The notes under the pieces: generated by a model
The model's input: only the letters and a program-made list of their open reading frames with translations
Told to the model about the DNA's origin: nothing
Database searches by the model: none
Program-made: the position numbers and the translations under genes
From: CAYQPF01 sp964419225
Lineage (GTDB): Bacteria > Cloacimonadota > Cloacimonadia > Cloacimonadales > CAYQPF01
DNA: 13,349 bases
Direction of reading: 5' to 3'
Assembly (NCBI GenBank): GCA_964419225.1
Contig: CAYQPF010000141.1
Location: 1-13,349, forward strand
In this document: positions 1-6,187 of the stretch, one piece after another
How the letters are laid out: each line of letters starts with the position of its first letter
Numbering within the stretch: the stretch's first letter is position 1

Positions 1-1054
1 CTTAATGGGTTTTAGAGTATATCGGAATAATGTACAACTCACTCCTACTCTCATTATTCCGGCAATTCTTGAATTTGATGATAACGGTTTGGATGAAGGC
101 ATTTACGTATATTACCTTACTGCCGTATATACTGATGGAGAATCCGTGCCTTCCAACAGTGTAAACGTAGAAATCGCTGGTGCAGATCCGACTGTTTTGT
201 TCGAAGATGGTTTTGAAAATCACCCTGACTTCTCGATTGATTTCTATCCCTGGTCCTGTAATGACATAGATATGTCTGAAACATACGGCATCGAGAATGT
301 GGAATTCTTACATTCCGGCGAACCTATGGCTTACATTATCTTCAATCCGTCTGCTACTGAGCCCCCTATTGCCGATCTTATTCCGCATACCGGAAATAAG
401 TTAGCTGCCTGTATTGCCTCAACCACTCCTCCCAACAATGACTGGATGATCACTCCTCAAATGACCTTGGGCACTTCGGTCAGTGTTAAATTCTGGGCTA
501 AATCCTATACAGATGAGTATGGTCTCGAAAGATTCAGAGTAGCAGTAAGTACTACCAATACTGAGCCAACCAGCTTTAACTACATCAGCGGAACCACAGA
601 TATTCTGGCACCTATCGATTGGACACAATTTACTTATGACCTGACAGTCTATGCCGGCCAGACAGTTTACATTGGAATTCAGTGCGTATCCAACGATGCC
701 TTCATCTTCCTGGTGGATGATTTTCAGGTATTGTCGGTCGGAGGTATAGATACTCAAGATCCTGCGACCCCTGTTTTGACTACAGAACTGAGAACAAATT
801 ATCCTAATCCTTTCAATCCGGAAACAACTCTTAAATACTCAGTTAAAGACAGCGGACCGGTAGTCTTGGAGATCTTCAACAGTTTAGGACAAAAAGTAAA
901 AACTCTGGTCAATGAAACCAAGTCTGAGGGCAATCATCAGGTAGTTTGGAATGGGAAAGACAATTCCGGAAAACAAGTTGCCAGCGGGATTTATTTCTCT
1001 AAAATGAAATCAGGTAAATTTACTTCCACCCGGAAAATGCTCCTCATTAAATGA
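1..1054 (+). CDS. Secreted cleaved-adhesin/choice-of-anchor-J protein with type IX sorting tail (5' truncated)
   Basis: The frame is open to the left edge: the codon before the first ATG (position 5) is Leu, and the residues there (L-M-G-F-R-V-Y-R-N) look like the inside of a fibronectin-III-like strand. The true start is therefore outside the window. Residues 1-60, counted from that ATG, are the end of an FN3-like module. Residues about 66-243 form a jelly-roll domain of the cleaved-adhesin / choice-of-anchor-J type: F-E-D-G-F-E near its start, N-D-W-M-I-T-P-Q, a W-(x)n-Y-D-L-(x)3-A-G-Q-T-V-Y-I-G-I-Q strand pair, and a closing V-D-D-F-Q-V. Residues 265-349 are the C-terminal sorting domain, with Y-P-N-P-F-N-P at 266-272, V-V-W-N-G-K-D at 313-319 and a final M-L-L-I-K. 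Such proteins are exported across the inner membrane and then secreted or surface-attached by T9SS-like machinery. They often bind carbohydrate or accompany proteases; no catalytic domain is visible here. The stop TGA is followed at once by the shared 15-bp repeat. Confidence 0.85.
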   Translation, partial: LMGFRVYRNNVQLTPTLIIPAILEFDDNGLDEGIYVYYLTAVYTDGESVPSNSVNVEIAGADPTVLFEDGFENHPDFSIDFYPWSCNDIDMSETYGIENVEFLHSGEPMAYIIFNPSATEPPIADLIPHTGNKLAACIASTTPPNNDWMITPQMTLGTSVSVKFWAKSYTDEYGLERFRVAVSTTNTEPTSFNYISGTTDILAPIDWTQFTYDLTVYAGQTVYIGIQCVSNDAFIFLVDDFQVLSVGGIDTQDPATPVLTTELRTNYPNPFNPETTLKYSVKDSGPVVLEIFNSLGQKVKTLVNETKSEGNHQVVWNGKDNSGKQVASGIYFSKMKSGKFTSTRKMLLIK

Positions 1055-1069
1055 GGACTAGCGTCCAGC
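1055..1069 (+). repeat. Post-stop repeat GGACTAGCGTCCAGC, copy 1
   Basis: This 15-mer begins on the base after the TGA stop of the secreted-protein gene. The same 15-mer lies in gene sense after the stops of the genes ending at 9420 and 11041. The first 12 bases form a small dyad (GGAC-TAGC-GTCC), a possible 4-bp stem with a 4-nt loop. Beyond the core this copy resembles the other two only weakly. It is followed by an inverted repeat, GCATAT at 1084-1089 and ATATGC at 1101-1106, which could extend the 3' structure of the transcript. Confidence 0.75.
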
Positions 1070-1129
1070 AACATAAGCATGGAGCATATTTTCTGGTATT
1101 ATATGCAGGATATTGACATATGTACGTAG

Positions 1130-1151
1130 GGGCAGACCTGTGTGTCTGCCC
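1130..1151. terminator. Perfect 8-bp hairpin in convergent intergenic gap
   Basis: GGGCAGAC (1130-1137) and GTCTGCCC (1144-1151) are exact reverse complements around a 6-nt loop (CTGTGT). The hairpin lies about 75 bp past the stop of the plus-strand gene, in the gap between two convergent genes, so a bidirectional terminator or 3'-end stabiliser is plausible. No T-run follows it on either strand, so it is not a classical intrinsic terminator. It could equally be a dispersed intergenic palindrome. Confidence 0.4.
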
Positions 1152-1279
1152 AATCGCTCTCTTCCCCCAACCTAATACATAATCCTCTAACCTCCCCATC
1201 TCCCGTCCATTGTGTCTATAAAGTCCATACAGTCCATTTTCAATTTTAATATTTTGCCAAAAAATGAAAGAATTTAACC

Positions 1280-1304
1280 CGTAAGGTACTAAGACCTTCC
1301 TACG
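1280..1304. terminator. Imperfect hairpin downstream of the 668-residue gene
   Basis: CGTA-AGGT (1280-1287) can pair with ACCT-(3-nt bulge)-TACG (1294-1304) across a 6-nt loop. It lies 27-51 bp beyond the TAG stop of the minus-strand secreted-protein gene, the usual place for a 3'-end structure. There is no clear U-tract, so its role as a terminator is only inferred. The rest of the 1070-1330 gap is AT-rich and shows no convincing gene. Confidence 0.3.
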
Positions 1305-1330
1305 CACACTGCACAGTTCGGGTTACATGG

Positions 1331-3337
1331 CTACTTGATCAGGAGCATTTTTTTGGTTTCTGTTTTGTTGCCGGCAGATATTCTATAGAAATATATTCCG
1401 CTGGTAGCAGCTTGGCTTTTGTTGTTTTTCCCATCCCAGAGTTGATGATAATTCCCTGCAGACTGGGTTTCGTTAACCAGATTCCTGACCAGTTGTCCTT
1501 TGGTGTTGTATATATTAAGGTTAACTGTTTGGGTTTTGGAGAGGTTATAGGATATTGTAGTAGAGGGATTAAAGGGATTGGGATAGTTCTGTTTCAGGAT
1601 GGAACAGGGATTTGAGGTTATCTCATTAATCCCGACGATATTATTGTTTTCAACTAATTGAGTCAGGTTGAAATCCAAAGCCATGTATTTGACTGTACCG
1701 CCTACCCATTCAGGACCTTGTACACTTCTGCCATATTCCAGATCATCGAAAAAGAGAAAGTGCACTCTTGCCTGAGTATCGCCATTATTATCTGTATATT
1801 TTTCGACATCATCACAGGGGTAAATATATTCAGGAATCATTCCGCCGAAGATTTCCGGCTGTTCAATACTGTTCAGGTAAAAAGGCCTGCTCCAGTGTTT
1901 TCCGTTATCCAGAGAGATTTCCACAACAACCTCAGGAACGTCTTCCCAGACTGCGTAATTCAGATTACCATACTCGTTAAACTGTTGAGATTTATAACTA
2001 TTCTGCCAGACAGCCACCAGAATATTTTCATTGGGAACAGAGGTAATTCGAAAGTTATTCTCATTAGAGGTGTCGTAATAATCCCACCAATAGCAGGGGA
2101 AATCGGTTACCACAGTACTGTCTGCAATTCCATTGTTATCTGTATCCCAGGGGACAAAGATCTGCCCATCATCTTCATAATTGAAATAATTGGCATCATT
2201 CTTACCTTTGGGTTCAATATCCAGAACCTTGAACTGATGATTATTAAAATCATATTGAACATCTTTGACAAATGAAAAATGTGGATAATAAGATCCATGT
2301 TTCATAAGATTATAACTGTTGATCATATGCAGTCTGTTTTCTGAGTCCAAAAATACATTTCTATTTTTTGAATGCAATGGAGCAAAATAAAGACTGTCCT
2401 GATTGTTGCCCAAGGAATCTGTCACATAGAATTCAGAATTAATTCTATCCAGAGTAAAATCTCCCATACCATAGTTGTTATTGTAGAGGACAAACAAATC
2501 TGGTTCAGAAATGTGGAGGGAATCAGTGGAAAGAGTTCCCATGAATCCGACCAGAGAGCCTTTACAAAAGAAAGAAGTAAAAGGGCGGTGGTAAGTAGGG
2601 CTGTTGTGCCAGTCATCGAGTTGAGGAATAGTTCTGGAAGTCCAGATCAAGGGAGAAGTCCCATCGAGCATTTCAGTAGTGTAATCAGCGTATAAGAGAA
2701 CAACATTTTCTGAAGGCATATTTACATTTGTGATACCTTCATTATTCGCATAAATATAAGCTCTTCTGTATTCGTTACCCAAGGGTGAATCCGAGACAAA
2801 GACATTGGGCCAGAGAAACTGATCAGCATTAGGCAGATTGTCTATAATGAGGGAATTTGTTGCCCAATGGTTATATGTGTCAAACAAATGCCAGGGATCA
2901 TAAGAGAAGAAGCAATCCAGACGATTTGTGCCAGTACTGTCAGCATGCCAGGCAACCAGAGGATCATTGGTGACCGGATCTAAAACAATACTGGGGTATC
3001 CTTCTCTTTGGGTGCCGGCAGTAATTCTGCCTGTGTATGTATTCTGTCCATTCTGAATATAGCTGTAATAAACCTGTCTTAAATAACTTTGGTCAGCAGG
3101 CTGGGCGTGATAAACAATGTAGATGTTACCATTATTCTGCATTCTGATGGGCAGAGAATAATATCCGCCCATGAAATAGTCATTGTAAGAGAACATCAGA
3201 GAAATGGCAGGATATGCAACAGAAACCTGAGCAGGAAGAGTTCTTTCAGTTTGTTGGGCAGTATTATTGATCGTGGGAATGGCAAGAACTGACAAGGCTG
3301 CTAAAATAATGAAAACAATTAGACTATACTTTTTCAT
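1331..3337 (-). CDS. Large secreted protein, probable beta-propeller, with type IX sorting tail
   Basis: Complete 668-residue protein. The start is ATG at 3337, with an AGAGGA Shine-Dalgarno 4-5 nt upstream. Residues 1-20 are a classical signal peptide: M-K-K, a hydrophobic stretch, then A-L-S-V-L-A. Residues about 40-555 carry many short beta-strand units and one Asp-box (S475-L-D-N-G-K-H-W482), suggesting a sialidase-type propeller fold. No catalytic Arg triad can be assigned, so enzyme activity is not claimed. Residues 398-407 (D-T-D-N-N-G-I-A-D-S) look like a calcium-binding loop. Residues 583-668 are the sorting domain, with Y-P-N-P-F-N-P at 585-591, L-W-D-G-K-N at 633-638 and an end in K-M-L-L-I-K. 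The partial protein at 11041-13349 is a clear paralog across residues about 171-555, sharing for example P-L-G-(N/T)-E-Y-R-R, I-S-E-P-D-L-F-V-L-Y-N and P-E-Y-(I/V)-Y-P. Unlike the other three secreted-protein genes it lacks the 15-bp repeat after its stop. Confidence 0.9.
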   Translation of the reverse strand: MKKYSLIVFIILAALSVLAIPTINNTAQQTERTLPAQVSVAYPAISLMFSYNDYFMGGYYSLPIRMQNNGNIYIVYHAQPADQSYLRQVYYSYIQNGQNTYTGRITAGTQREGYPSIVLDPVTNDPLVAWHADSTGTNRLDCFFSYDPWHLFDTYNHWATNSLIIDNLPNADQFLWPNVFVSDSPLGNEYRRAYIYANNEGITNVNMPSENVVLLYADYTTEMLDGTSPLIWTSRTIPQLDDWHNSPTYHRPFTSFFCKGSLVGFMGTLSTDSLHISEPDLFVLYNNNYGMGDFTLDRINSEFYVTDSLGNNQDSLYFAPLHSKNRNVFLDSENRLHMINSYNLMKHGSYYPHFSFVKDVQYDFNNHQFKVLDIEPKGKNDANYFNYEDDGQIFVPWDTDNNGIADSTVVTDFPCYWWDYYDTSNENNFRITSVPNENILVAVWQNSYKSQQFNEYGNLNYAVWEDVPEVVVEISLDNGKHWSRPFYLNSIEQPEIFGGMIPEYIYPCDDVEKYTDNNGDTQARVHFLFFDDLEYGRSVQGPEWVGGTVKYMALDFNLTQLVENNNIVGINEITSNPCSILKQNYPNPFNPSTTISYNLSKTQTVNLNIYNTKGQLVRNLVNETQSAGNYHQLWDGKNNKSQAATSGIYFYRISAGNKTETKKMLLIK

Positions 3338-3424
3338 ACAATCCTCTTTTTACTTTTTTTCCTCTCTTTGCTGGAAAACATTTATATACTCAAATTAAAT
3401 TGGTTTTCGGTATGATGATAATCT

Positions 3425-3446
3425 AAAAAGGACACCCTTTCGGGGC
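3425..3446 (-). terminator. Candidate terminator or attenuator hairpin with U-tract
   Basis: Read on the minus strand, GCCCC-GAAA-GGG with bulged U residues is followed by GTCC and five T. The core stem is only 3 bp, extendable with bulges, and the loop is a GNRA tetraloop. It could end read-through transcription from the kinase operon, or act as an attenuator in the leader of the secreted-protein gene, whose ATG lies about 90 nt further on. The stem is short, so confidence is low. Confidence 0.3.
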
Positions 3447-3467
3447 GAATTCCTTAAGAGATCTTCT

Positions 3468-3487
3468 CCGATGGCTTCCGCCATCGG
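3468..3487 (-). ncRNA. Perfect 8-bp hairpin with GGAA (GNRA) loop on the minus strand
   Basis: CCGATGGC (3468-3475) and GCCATCGG (3480-3487) pair perfectly around a 4-nt loop. Read in the minus-strand transcript the loop is GGAA, a GNRA tetraloop, whereas on the plus strand it is UUCC. This favours an RNA made in the same direction as the neighbouring genes. It is the strongest stem in the gap. Confidence 0.4.
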
Positions 3488-3501
3488 CTATCAAGCAAGT
3501 C

Positions 3502-3516
3502 TGCACCTTCGGTGCA
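3502..3516 (-). ncRNA. 6-bp hairpin with GAA loop on the minus strand
   Basis: TGCACC (3502-3507) and GGTGCA (3511-3516) are exact complements with a 3-nt loop, GAA in minus-strand sense. It is the first of the three stems met by a minus-strand transcript and lies 14 bp from the 8-bp stem. The regular spacing and purine-rich GAA-type loops suggest the three stems form one structured element. Confidence 0.35.
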
Positions 3517-3756
3517 AAAATTGATTTGCTCTATTTCCAAGATAGTTTTTCCCAAAACCAAATAAGGATTAGTATATTGTATTTTTTTTAGAAATCTGTC
3601 ATGAATTTTACCCGGATTGTGCTGTAGATGACAACTCTTGATTAATCTTTATTTTACTGCAAAACTCGATATGAACCAAACTTCCTCACTACCTTTAAAA
3701 TATCCCAAGAACCGCTATCTCTCAACAGTCCGTCTCCCTCCATTAATAATTAATAA

Positions 3757-5724
3757 TTATTCTCCCCCGTTCAACACTTCTTTGACTTTTTCCGCTAATT
3801 GATGCGTGTCAAAGGGCTTAGATAAATAGGGGTAATCTGCATCCCAGAATCCGTGCTGCTTCAAGGAATCTTTTGTATATCCGGACATAAAGATGACTTT
3901 CAGATCCGGTTTGAACACAAGCATTTTATCGTAAAGTTCTTTCCCGTTCATGCGAGGCATGACAATATCTGTTATGAGTAAATCAATTTTCTTCTGATCA
4001 TTTTTTAAAAGCTCTAAAGCTTTATAACATCCGGTAGCAGGTAAAGTAGTATAACCCATTCTTTCCAGAAGTTTGGAGGTTAATTTAAGAACATCCTCGT
4101 TGTCTTCGACAATTAGAATTGTTCCTGCCCCCTTGAAATTGATGTCGGGAGGAGAAGTTAGTTCGACCATATCTTCAGTTTCTTCAGAAGCTGGGAAATA
4201 GAGGTTGAAGGCAGTTCCTTTGCCTAATTCACTTTCTACGGTAATGAATCCCTCATGTTGTTTAACTATGCCATAGACTGTGGATAAACCCAATCCGGTG
4301 CCTTTTCCGATATCTTTTGTGGTGAAAAAAGGGTCAAATATTTTACTGATAATATGTTTTTCAATTCCTATTCCACTATCTTTAACCTGAAAATGGACAT
4401 AATCGCCTGGATTGAATTTTTCAATTGTTTCCAAATGCCCTGAATCGAGATAGTACTTATTTGTGGTTAAAGTCAGATTCCCACCTTGGGGCATGGCATC
4501 CTGAGCGTTGACAACCAGGTTTAAAATAACTTGTTCAAGTTGCCCAATATCACCTTTAATTATACAGGGGTCAATATTAAAAGATCTGACTATTGTCACA
4601 TTTTCTTTTATTGTTCGACGCAGCATTTTCTCAAAGCTTGTCACAACTTCGTTCAAATTTATGATCTTCATTTCGAGGGTTTGTTTACGGGCAAAGGCCA
4701 GTAATTGGCGTGTTAAGTCACGGGATTTCTTACCTGCTTCAATGATTTGAATAATATTATCCCGGAAAGGATGATTTGTTTCTAAGGAGTAATAGATAAT
4801 TTCAGAGTAACCGATAATCACAGACAGCATATTATTAAAGTCATGGGCGACACCGCCTGCTAACCGGCCGACAGACTCCATTTTAGTGGATTGATTAAGT
4901 TGACTTTCCAGTTTTTCCTTTTCTTCCTGAGCGATTTTACGGCTGGTAATATCTTCTAGTGTTGTAAAAACCTGATAAGGCAGCATTTCACCAGGTTTAA
5001 AAAGAGGGGTAGAATTGAATATAATCCATTTAGGTTCAACTGTATTTTCTTTGATTAACCCTATTGTGATATCTTTGATCTGATTTCCGGTTCTTAAAGC
5101 AAGATGAGGAGGTAACTCGATTGAGGGGAAATGTTCGCCATTTTCCCGGATATAATTCCATTCCGGGTCGATTAAGTTTTTTCCTTTGAGAAAAGCCAGT
5201 GGGTAGCCCAGAATTTTTTCGGCAGCCGGATTAACTTCGATAATTTTTCCTTCTGCATTCTGAGATATACCTCCCTGAACCATTGTTTCAAAAAGAGTAC
5301 GGTAATTACTTTCACTCTCCCTTAAGGCAGATTCTGTAAGTTCAATTCTGTTTTTAGTGTCCCATTCCCGGCGTGCTCTTTCAATAATTCGGGGCATCTC
5401 ATTAAAAGTTGATTCCGATTTCACAATATAATCCAAGGCACCTGCTTTGATAGCCTGAACTGCTGTTTCTTCATCACCGTAAGCTGTCATGATCAGGATT
5501 GGGATATTTAAATCACAAACTTTGGAAAGGATATCCAAGGCTTTACCATCCGGCAGATTCAAATCCGATAAGATCAAATCCGGCTTACATTTATGAAGTT
5601 GGTGTTGAAATTCTTTCAATGTCCTCGCTGTTACAACTTCAGATACATTCTCAGAATATTCCAAAGACCGCAGAATAGCTTCTGCATGGGCCAGATCATC
5701 TTCTAAAAGAAGAATTTTAAACAT
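3757..5724 (-). CDS. Hybrid sensor histidine kinase, REC-PAS-HisKA-HATPase-REC
   Basis: 655-residue cytoplasmic protein with no membrane segment. Residues 1-115 are a receiver with acidic pocket E8-D9-D10, phospho-acceptor D54, T80 and K102. Residues about 138-262 are a PAS domain. Residues 280-345 are HisKA with H294 in G-G-V-A-H-D-F-N-N. Residues 395-510 are the HATPase: N402/N406 (N box), D449-S-G-I-G (G1), F463-D-P-F-F-T-T-K, and G473-K-G-T-G-L-G-L-S (G2). Residues about 534-652 are a second receiver with E540-D541, D586, S614 and K636. All phosphotransfer residues are present, so the protein should autophosphorylate H294 and pass phosphate to D586; the N-terminal receiver is likely an input from another kinase. 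It is the last gene of the operon, 12 nt after the small receiver gene, with AGGA spaced 6 nt from its ATG. It lacks any DNA-binding or enzymatic output domain. Confidence 0.95.
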   Translation of the reverse strand: MFKILLLEDDLAHAEAILRSLEYSENVSEVVTARTLKEFQHQLHKCKPDLILSDLNLPDGKALDILSKVCDLNIPILIMTAYGDEETAVQAIKAGALDYIVKSESTFNEMPRIIERARREWDTKNRIELTESALRESESNYRTLFETMVQGGISQNAEGKIIEVNPAAEKILGYPLAFLKGKNLIDPEWNYIRENGEHFPSIELPPHLALRTGNQIKDITIGLIKENTVEPKWIIFNSTPLFKPGEMLPYQVFTTLEDITSRKIAQEEKEKLESQLNQSTKMESVGRLAGGVAHDFNNMLSVIIGYSEIIYYSLETNHPFRDNIIQIIEAGKKSRDLTRQLLAFARKQTLEMKIINLNEVVTSFEKMLRRTIKENVTIVRSFNIDPCIIKGDIGQLEQVILNLVVNAQDAMPQGGNLTLTTNKYYLDSGHLETIEKFNPGDYVHFQVKDSGIGIEKHIISKIFDPFFTTKDIGKGTGLGLSTVYGIVKQHEGFITVESELGKGTAFNLYFPASEETEDMVELTSPPDINFKGAGTILIVEDNEDVLKLTSKLLERMGYTTLPATGCYKALELLKNDQKKIDLLITDIVMPRMNGKELYDKMLVFKPDLKVIFMSGYTKDSLKQHGFWDADYPYLSKPFDTHQLAEKVKEVLNGGE

Positions 5725-5736
5725 ATTGTATCCTAT

Positions 5737-6177
5737 TTATTGGGGATATGTATTCCAAGCTAACCAGTAAAATCCAAAGGTTTCCAATAACTCGGAAAAC
5801 TTGTCAAAATCCAGAGGTTTAACCAAATAACTGTTTACCTTATAAGAATAAGCACGTAAAATGTCAATCTCTCCGTTGGAAGTTGTCAGAATGACCACCG
5901 GCATATCGCTCAATTCTTCACTCTCACGAATTGCTTTCAGCACTTCTAAGCCATCAACCTTGGGTAATCTCAAATCTAACAGGATGATATGAGGTCTGGG
6001 ACTGGTTTCCGGATCGGCATAATCTCCCTGACGAAACAGATAGTCCAGAGCCTGTTGACCATCCGAAACATGTTTAATGCAATTAGCCAATCTGCTCTTA
6101 TCCAAATTCCGCATGGCAATTTCTGCATGACTCAGATCATCTTCAACATATAAAATTAAGATCGGTTCTCCATTCAT
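5737..6177 (-). CDS. Single-domain response regulator, CheY/Rcp1-like
   Basis: A 146-residue stand-alone receiver. Acidic pocket E12-D13-D14, phospho-acceptor D68 in I-I-L-L-D-L-R-L-P, T98/T99 in V-V-I-L-T-T-S, and K120-P121. The long beta2-beta3 region (D-Y-L-F-R-Q-G-D-Y followed by S-P-R-P) and the C-terminal G-F-Y-W-L-A-W-N are hallmarks of Rcp1-type regulators, which are usually encoded beside PAS/GAF sensor kinases, as here. It should receive phosphate from the kinase encoded just upstream and act by protein contact, because there is no output domain. The start is well fixed: AAGGAG (6184-6189) is spaced 6 nt from the ATG. The AA of that site belongs to the TAA stop of the kinase gene, which suggests translational coupling. 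Its helix-1 sequence (E-D-D-L-S-H-A-E) resembles that of the hybrid kinase's first receiver (E-D-D-L-A-H-A-E). Confidence 0.95.
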   Translation of the reverse strand: MNGEPILILYVEDDLSHAEIAMRNLDKSRLANCIKHVSDGQQALDYLFRQGDYADPETSPRPHIILLDLRLPKVDGLEVLKAIRESEELSDMPVVILTTSNGEIDILRAYSYKVNSYLVKPLDFDKFSELLETFGFYWLAWNTYPQ

Positions 6178-6187
6178 ATTACTCTCC

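Larger units (their letters stand above)
3338..3756. other. 419-bp non-coding gap with a hairpin cluster
   Basis: No credible ORF lies here. It separates the end of the signalling operon (stop at 3757) from the start of the secreted-protein gene (ATG at 3337), both on the minus strand, so it should hold the operon's 3' end and the secreted gene's promoter and leader. The 3431-3516 part holds three hairpins, annotated separately. A weak -10-like TATATA sits at 3383-3388 with no matching -35. The 3741-3760 part is an AT-only tract with repeated AATTATT. The 3520-3740 part is AT-rich, and I recognise nothing else in it. Confidence 0.6.

Noticed and set aside
1047..1307. 86-residue minus-strand ORF in the convergent gap
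   Set aside because: It runs through the post-stop repeat and both hairpins, has no Shine-Dalgarno and no domain-like pattern. Best read as chance translation of repeat-bearing intergenic DNA.
1658..2275. 205-residue plus-strand ORF opposite the 668-residue secreted-protein gene
   Set aside because: Entirely antisense to a protein supported by a signal peptide, a paralog and a sorting domain. The composition (Ile/Phe rich, no motif) is that of a shadow frame.
3431..3516. Hairpin cluster considered as a CRISPR array or tRNA-like element
   Set aside because: The three stems differ in sequence, there are no equal direct repeats with spacers, and no cloverleaf or CCA end can be drawn.
3741..3760. 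AT-only tract with AATTATT repeats considered as an origin or integration site
   Set aside because: It is short, with no DnaA-box-like sequences, iterons or tRNA end nearby. Low-complexity AT-rich DNA is expected after a gene in this genome.
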